Source of the DNA: Sphaerobacter sp. | GTDB taxonomy: Bacteria > Chloroflexota > Chloroflexia > Thermomicrobiales > Thermomicrobiaceae | DNA: 45,158 nucleotides | Assembly: GCA_029961075.1 (NCBI GenBank) | Contig: JASBVL010000018.1 | Coordinates: 1-45,158, forward strand | Reading direction: 5' to 3' | Part shown: positions 32,798 to 41,935 of the stretch, in pieces | Layout of the letters: each line of letters starts with the position of its first letter | How positions within the stretch are numbered: the first letter of the stretch is position 1 | Position numbers and translations under genes: made by a program | Notes under the pieces: generated by a model | Seen by the model: the letters and a program-made list of their open reading frames with translations, nothing else | Databases searched by the model: none | Told to the model about the DNA's origin: nothing

Positions 32798-33532
32798 GTG
32801 ACTGGGGAGGAGCGCTCGTTCTACCACCTCACGATGCGGGAGATGCCGCCCGACGAGCGGCCCCGCGAGAAGCTGCGGCTGCGCGGGGCGGCGGCGCTGA
32901 CCAACGCCGAGCTGCTGGCGATCATCCTGAACACCGGCGTGCGCGGCGAGACCGTGGTCGACGTGGCGACCCGGCTGCTTGTGGAGCACGACGGTCTGCC
33001 CGGGCTGGCACGGACCGACTTCGACGAGCTCTGCCGGGCGCGCGGGTTGGGCGAGGCGAAGGCCGCCAAGCTGAAGGCCGCGCTCGAGCTGGGGCGGCGC
33101 CTGAGCGTGGCGCAGCCCGAGGCCCGGCCGCAGGTCCGCACGCCGGAGGACATCTACGCCATCGCCGGGAGCGACATGGTCGCGCTCGATCAGGAGCAGC
33201 TCCGGGTGCTGCTGCTCGACACCAAGAACCGGGCGCTGCGCACCGTGACCCTCTACCAGGGGAGCGTCAACAGCGCGCAGGTGCGCGTGGCCGAGGTCTT
33301 CCGCGACGCGGTGCGCCTCAACGCCCCGGCCATCGCCGTGCTGCACAACCACCCCTCGGGCGACCCGACGCCCTCCAGCGCCGACGTGGCGCTGACGGTC
33401 GAGCTGGTGCGGGCCGGGCAACTGCTCGGAATCGACCTGCTCGACCACCTGGTCGTCGGCCACAACCAGTTCCGCTCCCTCCGGCGCCTGGGGCTGGGCT
33501 TCCCGTCGGCCACGACCGCACCCCGCCGGTAA
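32798..33532 (+). CDS. radC: RadC-like JAB domain protein
   Basis: This encodes 244 residues. RadC proteins have an N-terminal helix-hairpin-helix and a C-terminal JAMM domain, and their biochemical role is unclear despite the DNA repair name. MPPDERPREKLRLRGAAALT, LLAIILNTGVRGETVVDVA and ARGLGEAKAAKLKAALELG represent the HhH half. LLLDTKNRALRTVTLYQGSV and the metal motif LHNHPSGDPTPSSADV form the JAMM half. I chose the GTG at 32798 with CGGAGGGGG upstream. An ATG at 32834 is a possible later start. It is divergent from ftsY. Confidence 0.95.
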   Translation: MTGEERSFYHLTMREMPPDERPREKLRLRGAAALTNAELLAIILNTGVRGETVVDVATRLLVEHDGLPGLARTDFDELCRARGLGEAKAAKLKAALELGRRLSVAQPEARPQVRTPEDIYAIAGSDMVALDQEQLRVLLLDTKNRALRTVTLYQGSVNSAQVRVAEVFRDAVRLNAPAIAVLHNHPSGDPTPSSADVALTVELVRAGQLLGIDLLDHLVVGHNQFRSLRRLGLGFPSATTAPRR

Positions 33533-33612
33533 CCGGCAAACGGCCGGTCGCGCGCGGGGGCCGGCTGTCCCGAGCGGGACCCGGCGCGCTCGGCGCGCCG
33601 CCTGGGAGCGGG

Positions 33613-33846
33613 TCAGGCCGGTTGCCGGCTGCTGCTCCGTCGCCCGCCGAGCGCGCCGAGGAGCGGGGAGCCCGCGCCGACCAGGAAGCCGAAGTCGTAC
33701 CAGTTCCCGGCCCGCGCGACGTCGTAGACGCGGTAGTGGTCCCAGCCGCCGAAGACGTGGACGACCAGGACGATCCAGGCCGTCAGCCCGTTCCAAAAGC
33801 CCCACAGCAGGTCTGCCCACCACACGCCGGCGTGCTCCTTTCCCAT
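33613..33846 (-). CDS. Small membrane protein of unknown function
   Basis: This encodes 77 residues. A hydrophobic stretch with many tryptophans (GVWWADLLWGFWNGLTAWIV) continues into LVVHVFGGWDHYRVYDVARA, then GNWYDFGFLVGAGSPLLG. There are one or two membrane segments. The dense aromatic pattern and the absence of shadow composition make this a real gene. I do not recognise a named family. I chose the ATG at 33846. A GTG at 33852 would add two residues, and no strong ribosome binding site is seen for either. Confidence 0.68.
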   Translation of the reverse strand: MGKEHAGVWWADLLWGFWNGLTAWIVLVVHVFGGWDHYRVYDVARAGNWYDFGFLVGAGSPLLGALGGRRSSSRQPA

Positions 33847-34138
33847 GTGCACCAGTGGCGCGGCCGCTGTCGCGCCGCGTCGCCGCGCCGTCGCCAGTGC
33901 AATACCGCTGCCGCTCGCGCGGGCGCCGGGGGAGTGCCGTGATTGTGCGTGGGTGTGGGGTGCGCTCGGGGAGCAGGGTCGCAGGCGGGCGGCGCAACGG
34001 CTCCTGGTGAATCGGGTGGTGCGTAGCCGGCGGCCAGCGGGCGCTCGTGGCCGGTGGCCGTGCCGGCGTCGAGCGCGGTGGGGTCATCGCCCCCCGGGGG
34101 CCGGCCAGCGATGGCGGCGGATGGCCCGCGGCGCAGGG

Positions 34139-36232
34139 TCAGTCCGCTCCCTTGAGCCAGCCGCGGCCGATCAGGATCTCGCGGCCGAGGTGGCCGAGCA
34201 GCACCTCATACGGGGTGCCGCGCTTGTCAGGGTGCCACTCGAAGCGCGCGCGCTCGAAGTACTGCACGGTGTGGACCTGGCCGTCGGTCTTGCTGCGCTC
34301 CTGGAATTCCTCGCTGATCGGGTAGCCGAAGATCGGCAGCCCGCCGTTCCGGTACCAGTAGTCGCGGAAGCCGTACGCGAGCGTGTGGCCCGTCTCCGGG
34401 AAGAAGTCGCGGTCGGGGCCGGGGGTCGCGCTCGGAAGCGGCCGGAACGGCGCCTCCCCCTCACGGCCGGCGGTGATCTCGCGGCCGAGCAGGCCGAGCA
34501 GCACCTCGTAGGGCGTGCCCGCGTACTCGGGGTGATGCTCGAAGCGGGCGCGCTCGAAGTACTGCACGAGGAGGGGGCGGCCGTCGATGGGCGAGGTCTC
34601 GTAGTACGGCTCGGTCAGGGGGTAGCCGAAGCGGAGCAGGCCGCCGTTGCGCTCCCAGTAGTCCCAGAAGATGCGGGGCACGTTGTGCTGCGTGACCTCG
34701 AGGTAGACCATGGTGGGGTCGCCGTTGCGCGGCGCGGGCACGGTGGGCGCCTCCAGCACGGTGATCTGCTGGGGGAAGGCTGCCGCCTGGTGATAGCGGA
34801 CGAACTCCTGGACCACGCTGGCGGTGAGCGTCCGCGGGCCGGTCGAGGTCAGCCGCAGGTAGCCCACGACGGTCGCGCGCTGGCCGGGCGGGAGCGGTCC
34901 GGGCAGGCCCCAGCGATACGGGTTGGGCAGCCGGCTATTCCCGCCGGCGTCGACGCAGACCCGGAAGGCTCCCTCAAGCTTGGCGAAGCCGGCGCTCTCG
35001 AAGTCCTGTCCCTCGGTGTAGACGTAGCCGGGCGCGGGGTCTTGCCCGTAGATCGTGACGGCGCCGGTGTTCTCGACGACCGCTTCGATCTTGAGCGCGG
35101 TTCCGACGTAGGCCGTGGTGGGGGAGACGGTGACCGAGACGAGGCGGGCGCTGCCCTCGTGCGACGGGGGCACGTAGATTGGCACCGAGCCCTTGAGCCA
35201 GCCGCGGACCTCCGGTAGGCGGGAGTAGAGCTGATCGCCGGGGCACTCGGTCGACAGCACGTCGCGGTGCCCGCAGATGTGGGCGACTGCGCGGCGGTCG
35301 GCGAAGGGACCCCAGCCGGCGGGGTCGAGGTGGCCGGCGCGCTCCCGGATCAGGCGCACCAGGGCATCCAGCGCGGCTTGGGGTGGTGCGGTCGCCTGGA
35401 AGTCGCCGAGCACGGCGATGCCGATGCTGCCGCGGTTGTATTGCAGGGCGTGACCGCCGATCACGCCCGGCCCGCCGTAGCGGCCCTCGTAGACGCGGCC
35501 GTCCCAGTCGATCAGGTAGTTGTAGCCGATGTCGCCCCAGCCCAGGGTGACGGCGTGGTAGTAGTAGATGGCCCGGATGGCCGCCGCCGGGTCGGGTGGC
35601 CGGTTCTGGGTGACCGTGTGGTGCACGATCACCTTCTGGATGGGCGCATACTCGGGCGGCCAGACCTCCTCGCCGTCCTTGAAGCGCAGCGACTCGTCGG
35701 CGCCCCAACCCGCGCGCGGGATGATCCAGCCGTCGATCAGCGGGGTGGCCGCCAACAGCCGCGCGGGGGGCGAGGTGTCGACCGCCGCGATCTCGACCTC
35801 GTGAAGGCGCGGCGCCTCCCCCCGCTCGTTGGGGACGAGGGCGACCCGGTACTGCACCTGGGTGCTGGGGCCGGTCAGGACCGGGGCAGCGTAGGTGCGG
35901 CCGCCGTTCACCGGCTGAGCGTGGGGGTCGGCGTGGAGGTGAACCCAGTCGCTCCAGCCGCCGTCGCTGCCCGTCCGCACGGCCAGCTCGAGGCGGCTGC
36001 CCTCCGGGACATCCGCGATCCACCCGACTTCGATGCTATTGTACGGCTGCTCGGTGTGGAAGACGGCGGATTGGTACTGGCCGCTGGTCGGGAAGACGCC
36101 GCGCTCGACCCATGCCGTGCGGGTCATCGCGGCCGCCTGCTCCTCCGGCGGGCGGAGATCAACGATGGTGGCGAGGAGCGCCCCGCCAGCTACCTTCAGG
36201 AACGTCCGTCGATTCACACGCTCTCGCAACAT
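34139..36232 (-). CDS. Tat-exported N-acetylmuramoyl-L-alanine amidase (PGRP/amidase_2) with repeated C-terminal module
   Basis: This encodes 697 residues. A Tat signal lies at the start (ERVNRRTFLKVAGGALLATI, twin Arg8 and Arg9). A beta-rich segment covers about 40-150. The amidase_2/PGRP domain lies at about 165-345, with zinc ligands in VIVHHTVTQN (His204 or His205), GHRD (His322) and TECPGD (Cys330), plus IDWDGRVYEGRYGGPGVIGG and GSIGIAVLGDF. All ligands are present, so it should cut the amide between muramic acid and L-alanine. After a second beta domain (365-495) come two copies of a module (511-587 and 611-689) with FRDYW..NGGL..FGYP, VQYFERARFE, HP and GTPYEVLLG. I chose the ATG at 36232 because the Tat motif follows it. 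Confidence 0.92.
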   Translation of the reverse strand: MLRERVNRRTFLKVAGGALLATIVDLRPPEEQAAAMTRTAWVERGVFPTSGQYQSAVFHTEQPYNSIEVGWIADVPEGSRLELAVRTGSDGGWSDWVHLHADPHAQPVNGGRTYAAPVLTGPSTQVQYRVALVPNERGEAPRLHEVEIAAVDTSPPARLLAATPLIDGWIIPRAGWGADESLRFKDGEEVWPPEYAPIQKVIVHHTVTQNRPPDPAAAIRAIYYYHAVTLGWGDIGYNYLIDWDGRVYEGRYGGPGVIGGHALQYNRGSIGIAVLGDFQATAPPQAALDALVRLIRERAGHLDPAGWGPFADRRAVAHICGHRDVLSTECPGDQLYSRLPEVRGWLKGSVPIYVPPSHEGSARLVSVTVSPTTAYVGTALKIEAVVENTGAVTIYGQDPAPGYVYTEGQDFESAGFAKLEGAFRVCVDAGGNSRLPNPYRWGLPGPLPPGQRATVVGYLRLTSTGPRTLTASVVQEFVRYHQAAAFPQQITVLEAPTVPAPRNGDPTMVYLEVTQHNVPRIFWDYWERNGGLLRFGYPLTEPYYETSPIDGRPLLVQYFERARFEHHPEYAGTPYEVLLGLLGREITAGREGEAPFRPLPSATPGPDRDFFPETGHTLAYGFRDYWYRNGGLPIFGYPISEEFQERSKTDGQVHTVQYFERARFEWHPDKRGTPYEVLLGHLGREILIGRGWLKGAD

Positions 36233-37033
36233 GGCCTGCTCGCTCTTCCTGGGCGCGTCCACGCGTGTACGCCACCGCGGCTGCGCGGGACAACGGGACA
36301 CCGCCGAGTATTGTACGGACATGTTGGCCGTGCAGTTGGCCGCTCAGCGCGCTGGGTGTCAAGGGGATCCCTGTCACGGCCAGGCGGGGGTAAGGACAAC
36401 TGCGGTTGCGGGCAGCGGGTCCGTGGTGGGCAGGGCCAGCGCACGGCGGCGCGACGGAGCTGGCGCGGCGCAGCGCGCGTGGCCCATGGTCCCCGGGCCG
36501 GTCGTCGCGCGGTCCAGCGCGGTGGGTGCGCGGGGGTACGGGTCGCGGGTGGGATGGCATCGACAGTCGCGCCACCGTCCGGACCGCTCGTCCTGACCGG
36601 GGACGCCGCGGTCTCCCCTGCGACGCGCAGGTGATTGGTCTCGGTGGATGCTTGCTGGTGCGCCTGCGCTGGCCGGCGCGCGGATCACTGCGTGCCGCCA
36701 GGGTCCCTTCCCTTCCTGCTGTCCCGACGCGTCGCGCGTTGGTCGTGCCCCGCATCCGCGACGGAATCACCGCACCGGTCGGCGATTGGGGGGACCGACG
36801 CGCCACGCTCCGACGACAGCGCTCCGGTACGGTACCGGGGCGCTCATGGGTACAACGATGGGAGTCTCCCCCTGGTTGCTCGCGGCGGGGCCACGCCGCG
36901 GGCCCGCGGTGACCGCGGGCGTCGGGCGCGGGCGCCCTGGGGACCCGGACGGGCGCGGCGTGGCGGCTCAATCCACGAGCACACCCCCTCTCCTCTGGCG
37001 GGAGAGGGGGTGCGGGGGCGAGGTGCGCGCTCG
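36233..37033. other. Long intergenic region, no gene seen
   Basis: This 801-base stretch separates the amidase and aldehyde dehydrogenase genes, both on the minus strand. A possible amidase -10 (TACAAT on the minus strand, 36315-36310) lies about 78 bases from the start codon. A repeat hairpin is at its right end. Open frames here are arginine- and proline-rich with no recognisable protein, and I see no structured RNA signature. It is the largest gap in the window. Confidence 0.5.
36982..37012 (-). terminator. Repeat-derived hairpin after the aldehyde dehydrogenase gene
   Basis: CACCCCCTCTCC at 36982-36993 pairs perfectly with GGAGAGGGGGTG at 37001-37012 around a seven-base loop. It lies 22 bases beyond the stop codon on the minus strand and so is well placed to end that transcript, although no U-tract follows. 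The sequence resembles the CTCTCCC hairpins at 23532-23678. Confidence 0.55.
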
Positions 37034-38542
37034 CTACTTCTGCCCCACGGGCCACTTGCCGTACCAGTCGAACGGCTCGTCGGCCAGGTTCACGACCACG
37101 TTCTTGACCTGGGTGTAGAGGTCGAGGGCGTGGCGGCTCAGCTCCCGGCCGATGCCGCTCTGCTTGAACCCGCCAAAGGGCGCCTCCGGTGGGTTGACTG
37201 TCGGGTAGTTGATGCTGACGTTGCCGGCGCGGATCTGCGCCGCAAGCCGGTGCGCGCGCTTCAGGTCGCGGGTCCAGATCGTCGCGGCGAGGCCGTAGAT
37301 CGTGTTGTTGGCGAGCTGCACCACCTCGGCGTCATCGCGGAAGCGAATGACCGACAGGACCGGGCCGAAGACCTCCTGCTGGGCGATCGTCATGTCGTTC
37401 TGGACGTTGGTGAAGATCGTCGGCTCGACGAAGTTGCCCGTGCGCAGTGTCTCGTCGTCCGGCCGCTTGCCGCCGAGCGCCAGGTGCGCGCCCTCGCTCC
37501 GCGCTCGCTCGACGAAGCTGAGCACACGCTCGCACTGGCGCGTCGAGATGACCGGTCCCATCTGCGTGGTCTCCTCCAGTGGATCGCCCACGCGGATCTT
37601 GCCGGCCTTGGCGATGAAGTCGGCCAGGAACTGGTCGTGGATCGACTCGTGGAGGAAGAGGCGGGTGCGGGCGGTGCAGCGCTGTCCGGCGTTGGTGAAG
37701 ATGGCGAAGAGGGAGCCGTTGACCGCCTCCTCCAGGTCGGCGTCGGGGAAGACGATGTTGGGCGACTTGCCGCCCAGCTCGAGCGACACCTTCTTGATCG
37801 TCCCGGCGGCCAGCCGCAGGATCTCGCGGCCGGTCTCGGTCTCGCCGGTGAAGGCGATCTTGTCGACCTGCGGGTGCTCGGCGATGGCAGCGCCCACCTC
37901 GGCGCCCGGGCCGGTCAGGATGTTGACGACCCCCTCGGGGATGCCCGCCTCCAGGCAGATCTGGCCGAGCAGGAGCGCCGTGAGCGGGGTGGCGCTGGCC
38001 GGCTTAAGCACGATGGTGTTGCCGGTCGCCAGGGCCGGGGCGAGCTTCCAGGCCGCCATCAGGAGCGGGAAGTTCCAGGGGATGATCTGGCCGCAGACGC
38101 CGATCGGCTCCCGCAGGGTGTAGTCGAACAGGGGGCCGTTCATGGGGATGGTCTCACCCCAGACGTGCCCGGTCAAGTTGGCGTAGTACTCGAAGCAGTT
38201 GGCCGAGGCGGCCACATCGCCGCGCGACTCGATGATGATCTTGCCGCAGTTCAGGGTCTCCAGGCGGGCGATCTCCTCGAGGCGCTCGCGGAGGATGTCG
38301 GCCACCTTCCGCATGCGCTTGGCCCGCTCGAGCGGGGTCATGCGCGGCCACGGGCCCTCGTCGAAGGCCCGGCGCGCGGCGGCCACTGCCCGCTCGACGT
38401 CCTCCCGCCCGGCCTGCGCGACCTCGGCGATCACCTCGTTGGTCGCCGGGTTGTAGGTCGGGAACGTCTCGCCCGATGCCGCGGGCACGAACTGCCCGTC
38501 GATCAGCAGCCGAGTCTCGTACACTGCCGTCTCTGTCGCCAT
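37034..38542 (-). CDS. Aldehyde dehydrogenase (betaine-aldehyde / class 1 type)
   Basis: This encodes 502 residues. NAD(P)+-dependent oxidation of an aldehyde to its acid is expected. The catalytic residues are Asn157 in IIPWNFPL, Glu255 in LELGGKSPN and Cys289 in NAGQRCTA. The Rossmann loop reads FTGETETGREI, and the C-terminus has EVFGPVLSVIRF and APFGGFKQSGIGRELS. The sequence is closest in style to ALDH1 and betaine-aldehyde dehydrogenases, and the physiological aldehyde is unknown. The ATG at 38542 has GGAGGG about eight bases upstream. A longer frame continues beyond it but is arginine-rich and unlikely to be translated. Confidence 0.95.
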   Translation of the reverse strand: MATETAVYETRLLIDGQFVPAASGETFPTYNPATNEVIAEVAQAGREDVERAVAAARRAFDEGPWPRMTPLERAKRMRKVADILRERLEEIARLETLNCGKIIIESRGDVAASANCFEYYANLTGHVWGETIPMNGPLFDYTLREPIGVCGQIIPWNFPLLMAAWKLAPALATGNTIVLKPASATPLTALLLGQICLEAGIPEGVVNILTGPGAEVGAAIAEHPQVDKIAFTGETETGREILRLAAGTIKKVSLELGGKSPNIVFPDADLEEAVNGSLFAIFTNAGQRCTARTRLFLHESIHDQFLADFIAKAGKIRVGDPLEETTQMGPVISTRQCERVLSFVERARSEGAHLALGGKRPDDETLRTGNFVEPTIFTNVQNDMTIAQQEVFGPVLSVIRFRDDAEVVQLANNTIYGLAATIWTRDLKRAHRLAAQIRAGNVSINYPTVNPPEAPFGGFKQSGIGRELSRHALDLYTQVKNVVVNLADEPFDWYGKWPVGQK

Positions 38543-38936
38543 CGCTGCCACCCTCCGAAGTACCCCAAGGCGGCCACCGGCTCGGGCCGGCGGACCCCGT
38601 GTTCCGTGCTGGCGCCGCTCCCAGACGCGCTGTCTCGCTGGTGCGGGGCGGGCGTTGCCCATAGTATCACCGTTCGGCGCGGTCGGGGATGACCGCCGCC
38701 CCGAATCGGCCCGGCTCCGTGCTGGAGACGGCGTCGGGATACGTCCAGAATCGCGCGGGGCGATGGGCGCGCCGCCGCGGAGGAGGAGGTCCGTGATCCG
38801 GCCGACGACGCTGACCGCGCGGGGCGAGCGGGTCGCGGTCGCGGTCCGGCGCAAGCCGGGCGGCGGCGCGCCCGGCCGGGTGGGCGCGGGGGTCGGAACG
38901 GGACGCGGGTGACCCGCCCGCGTCCCGCGACGCCAC
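38543..38936. other. Intergenic region
   Basis: This 394-base gap holds a strong hairpin at 38899-38927, listed separately, and presumably the aldehyde dehydrogenase promoter. A short basic frame beginning GTG near 38793 after GAGGAGGAGG could encode about 39 residues but has no other support. Confidence 0.45.
38899..38927 (-). terminator. Hairpin after the YCII-like gene
   Basis: CGGGACGCGGG at 38899-38909 pairs perfectly with CCCGCGTCCCG at 38917-38927 over seven bases. It lies nine bases beyond the minus-strand stop codon of the YCII-like gene. No U-tract follows, so efficiency is uncertain. Confidence 0.5.
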
Positions 38937-39197
38937 CTAGAAGACCTGGTTCCACTCCTTCAGCTCGTAGCTGGCGAAGACGCCGGCCCGGTGGAACGGG
39001 TCCTCAGTGAGGAGGCGGTGCGCCTCCTCCAGCGAGTCGGCCTCGTAGATGATGAGGGCGCCGCTGTCGTCGGTGAAGGGGCCGGAGGCCCAGAGCTTGC
39101 CCTGTTCCTTCAGCCCAGCCAGATACTCCCGGTGGATCGGGCGGATCTGGGCGATCTGCTCCCGGTTGCCGTAGCGGATGACGGCCGCGTACTTCAT
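38937..39197 (-). CDS. YCII/YciI-like protein
   Basis: This encodes 86 residues. The ferredoxin-like YCII fold is suggested by MKYAAVIRYGNREQIAQIRP, the conserved histidine in RPIHREYLAGLKEQG, ASGPFTDDSGALIIYEADSL and LLTEDPFHRAGVFASYELKE ending WNQVF. Some YciI proteins have hydrolase-like or dehydrochlorinase-like activity but most are unassigned. The ATG at 39197 has AGGAGCAGG upstream. Confidence 0.92.
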   Translation of the reverse strand: MKYAAVIRYGNREQIAQIRPIHREYLAGLKEQGKLWASGPFTDDSGALIIYEADSLEEAHRLLTEDPFHRAGVFASYELKEWNQVF

Positions 39198-39525
39198 CGA
39201 TCCTGCTCCTGGCTGTGCGCGGTCTGCCGGATACCCGGCCTGCCTCGGTGACCACATCATACGGGAGGCGCGCCGGAGGGCGCACCACGCTCCGACCGGC
39301 GTGGGGGAGCATCGTCACGGTGCCGCACTGCCGGGTATCCTGAGCGGCGCGAAGGACCGCACGGAGGTGCGGAGGGCAAAACGGCTCGCCGCGAGCGCGG
39401 CGGAGGAACGGGGGCCGGCGATGCGCCGTGCGACGCCGGCGCTCCACGCGACGGGCGGCGCCGTCCGGCGCCAGGCCCGCCCCGACCAGGACGGCCCACC
39501 GGACGGATCACGGGAGTCAGAACGC
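39198..39525. other. Intergenic region
   Basis: This 328-base gap holds no gene. GCCGGATACCCGGC near 39228 and the related GCCGGGTATCC near 39331 form a possible inverted pair of a decayed repeat, with GAGCGGCGCGAAGGAC resembling a widespread interspersed element. I see nothing else. Confidence 0.4.
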
Positions 39526-40209
39526 TCAGTCGGTCTCGTCGCCGGTCAGCTCGCGCGGGTTGCCGGTGATGACGAAGGCGGTGCGCTCGCAGATGTTGGT
39601 CACCCGGTCGGCGATGCGCTCCAGGTTGTGCGCCGCCCAGAGCAGGCGCGTGGCGCGCTCGATCGTGGTGGGATCGGCGAGCATGTAGGTGAGGAGCTCG
39701 CGGAAGACCTGGTCGTAGAGCGCATCGACCTCGTCGTCCCGGTGCCAGATCGTCCGGCAGGCGTCGAGGTCCCGGTCGATGAAGGCGGCCAGGCTGGCAT
39801 GCAGCATGTCGAGGGCGATCTCGGCCATGCGCGGGATGTCGATCAGGCGCTTGAGCGGGGGGTGCGGCTCCAGCAGCAGCGTGACGCGGGCGATGCCCTC
39901 GGCATAGTCGCCGATGCGCTCCAGTTCGGAGATGATGAAGAGCGTCGCGGCGATGGTGCGCAGGTCGGTCGCCATCGGCTGCTGGGTGGCAAGGAGGAGC
40001 AGCGCGCGCTCCTCCAGGGCGTAGCTGCGCTCGTCGATGGCGCGGTCCTCCTGGATGACCGCGCGGGCCAGGGCGCTGTCGCGCTGGCGGAGTGCGTCCA
40101 CGGCGCGGGCCACGGCCTTCTCCGCGATGCTGCCTAGCAGCAGCAGATCCTGGCGCAGCGTCTCGAGCTCCCGATCGTAGTGGGCGCGGGGGTGTCCCGG
40201 GGCGGTCAT
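39526..40209 (-). CDS. phoU: Phosphate transport system accessory protein PhoU
   Basis: This encodes 227 residues. PhoU links the Pst transporter to PhoR and dampens phosphate uptake. It is two three-helix bundles, each with the metal-binding signature: FIISELERIGDYAEGIARV in the first and LLWAAHNLERIADRVTNICE in the second. Length matches the family. It starts at ATG 40209, 21 bases after the downstream pstB, and is the last gene of the pst operon, which ends here. No phoR or phoB is in the window. Confidence 0.96.
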   Translation of the reverse strand: MTAPGHPRAHYDRELETLRQDLLLLGSIAEKAVARAVDALRQRDSALARAVIQEDRAIDERSYALEERALLLLATQQPMATDLRTIAATLFIISELERIGDYAEGIARVTLLLEPHPPLKRLIDIPRMAEIALDMLHASLAAFIDRDLDACRTIWHRDDEVDALYDQVFRELLTYMLADPTTIERATRLLWAAHNLERIADRVTNICERTAFVITGNPRELTGDETD

Positions 40210-40230
40210 CTGTGCTCCTCTCCTGGTCAG

Positions 40231-41106
40231 CTAGCCGACGCGCCCGGTGATGTAGTCCTCGGTGCGCCGGTCGCGCGGATTGGTGAAGATCTGGGCGGTG
40301 GGGCCGACCTCGACCAGCGTGCCGGCGTGGTCGGGCCCGACGGTCAGGAAGGCGGTCAGGTCGGAGACGCGGGCCGCCTGCTGCATGTTGTGCGTCACCA
40401 CCACGACGGTGTAGCCGTGCTCGTCGACGAGCTCCCGCATGAGCTCCTCGATCCGCCCGGTGGCGATCGGGTCGAGGGCGCTGGTCGGTTCATCGAGCAG
40501 GATGACCTCGGGCTCGACGGCCAGCGCCCGGGCGACGCACAGGCGCTGCTGCTGCCCGCCCGAGAGCGCAGTGGCCGGGCGGTCGAGCCGGTCCTTGACC
40601 TCGTCCCACAGCGCGGCCTGGCGCAGCGCGCGCTCCACCCGCTCGGCCACTTCGCGGCGCGGGCGCCGAGCGCCGGGTACCCGCAGACCGAAGGCCACGT
40701 TATCGAAGATGGACATGGCGAAGGGGTTCGGGCGCTGAAAGACCATGCCGATCCGCCGCCGGATCTGGACCGGGTCGACCGTGGGCCCGTAGATCGGCTG
40801 GCCGTCGAGCAGTACCGTGCCAGCGACGCGCACCCCGGGCGTGTCGTCGTGCATGCGGTTCAGCGCGCGCAGCAGCGTCGACTTGCCGGACCCCGACGGG
40901 CCGATGATGGCCGTCACCGCCCGGGCCGGCACGCGCAGGTCGATATCCCGCACGGCCACCCGGTGGCCATAGGCGACCGTGAGCTGGCGCGCCTCGAGCT
41001 TGATCTCGGTCCAGGCGTCGGGTGTCTCGCGCCGGTCGCGGACGCCGGCGAGGTCGATCCGGATGGGGCGATGAGGCACCGTGGTGGCGACTCCAGCCTG
41101 CTCCAC
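40231..41106 (-). CDS. pstB: Phosphate ABC transporter ATPase PstB (second copy)
   Basis: This encodes 291 residues. It powers phosphate import. Walker A is [20 protein letters not shown], the Q-loop is [20 protein letters not shown], the signature is LSGGQQQR and Walker B is [16 protein letters not shown], with the switch histidine in [15 protein letters not shown]. The closing [16 protein letters not shown] is typical of PstB. The N-terminus has about 40 extra residues. The GTG at 41106 shares its last base with the stop of the preceding pstB (TAGTG) and has GGGAGG upstream, so translation is coupled. Confidence 0.95.
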   Translation of the reverse strand: MEQAGVATTVPHRPIRIDLAGVRDRRETPDAWTEIKLEARQLTVAYGHRVAVRDIDLRVPARAVTAIIGPSGSGKSTLLRALNRMHDDTPGVRVAGTVLLDGQPIYGPTVDPVQIRRRIGMVFQRPNPFAMSIFDNVAFGLRVPGARRPRREVAERVERALRQAALWDEVKDRLDRPATALSGGQQQRLCVARALAVEPEVILLDEPTSALDPIATGRIEELMRELVDEHGYTVVVVTHNMQQAARVSDLTAFLTVGPDHAGTLVEVGPTAQIFTNPRDRRTEDYITGRVG

Positions 41107-41924
41107 TAGCCAACCCTCCCGGTGATGTAGTCCTCGGTGCGGCGGTCGCGGGGTGCCGTGAAGATCTCGCGCGTCGGTCCGGCCTCGACCACGTGCCCGG
41201 CGCCGTCCTCGTTCTGGGTCATGAAGACGGTGAAGTCGGCGACGCGCGCGGCCTGCTGCATGTTGTGCGTCACGATGACGATGGTGAACTCGCGCGCCAG
41301 CTCGGCGATCAGGTCCTCGATGCGGGCGGTGGCGATCGGGTCGAGCGCGCTGGCCGGCTCGTCCATCAGGATCACCTCGGGTCGCACGGCCAGGGCGCGG
41401 GCGATGCAGAGTCGCTGCTGCTGGCCGCCCGACAGGGAGGTGGCCGGCTGGTCCAGCCGGTCGCGCACCTCGTCCCACAGGGCCGCGCGCCGCAGCGCCC
41501 ATTCGACGGCCATCATGCGCTCGCGGCGCGGTGCCCCCACCAGCTCCAGGCCGATGGTGACGTTCTGCGCGATCGAGCGGGTCGCCAGGGGGTTGGGCTG
41601 TTGGAAGACCATGCCGACGCGGCGGCGGAGCAGGATCGGGTCGACCTCGGGACCGTAGATGTCGTCGCCGTCCAGCAGGACGCGGCCCTCCACCCCGGCG
41701 CCGGGGACCAGCTCGTGCAGCCGGTTCAGTGCGCGCAGCAGCGTCGACTTGCCGACCCCCGAGGGGCCGATGATCGCCGTCACCCGATGGCGGGGGATGG
41801 TCAGATCGGTGCGCGCGACCGCCACCCGGGCGCCGTAGCGCAGGGTCAGCCCCTCCAGCACCAGGTGGGCCTCCGAGGCGGGCGGCATGCGGATCGCCGA
41901 TGCGGCGGTGGTGGTGATGGACAC
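41106..41924 (-). CDS. pstB: Phosphate ABC transporter ATPase PstB (first copy)
   Basis: This encodes 272 residues and is clearly homologous to the neighbouring PstB but not near-identical. Walker A is [20 protein letters not shown], the Q-loop is [20 protein letters not shown], the signature is LSGGQQQR and Walker B is [16 protein letters not shown], followed by [16 protein letters not shown]. It is the less canonical copy: the usual PNPFPMSI motif reads PNPLATRSI. It starts at GTG 41924 with GGAGGAG upstream, 11 bases after the pstA stop. Two tandem PstB suggest duplication, and whether one serves a different permease is unknown. Confidence 0.94.
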   Translation of the reverse strand: MSITTTAASAIRMPPASEAHLVLEGLTLRYGARVAVARTDLTIPRHRVTAIIGPSGVGKSTLLRALNRLHELVPGAGVEGRVLLDGDDIYGPEVDPILLRRRVGMVFQQPNPLATRSIAQNVTIGLELVGAPRRERMMAVEWALRRAALWDEVRDRLDQPATSLSGGQQQRLCIARALAVRPEVILMDEPASALDPIATARIEDLIAELAREFTIVIVTHNMQQAARVADFTVFMTQNEDGAGHVVEAGPTREIFTAPRDRRTEDYITGRVG

Positions 41925-41935
41925 GATCGCTCCTC

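Noticed and set aside
36159..37055. Long minus-strand frame across the amidase-aldehyde dehydrogenase gap
   Set aside because: It is very rich in arginine, proline and alanine, has no ribosome binding site and overlaps the real amidase start.
38793..38912. Possible 39-residue basic peptide after GAGGAGGAGG
   Set aside because: It has only a ribosome-binding-like sequence in its favour. The composition is arginine- and glycine-rich noise and it ends in a terminator-like hairpin.
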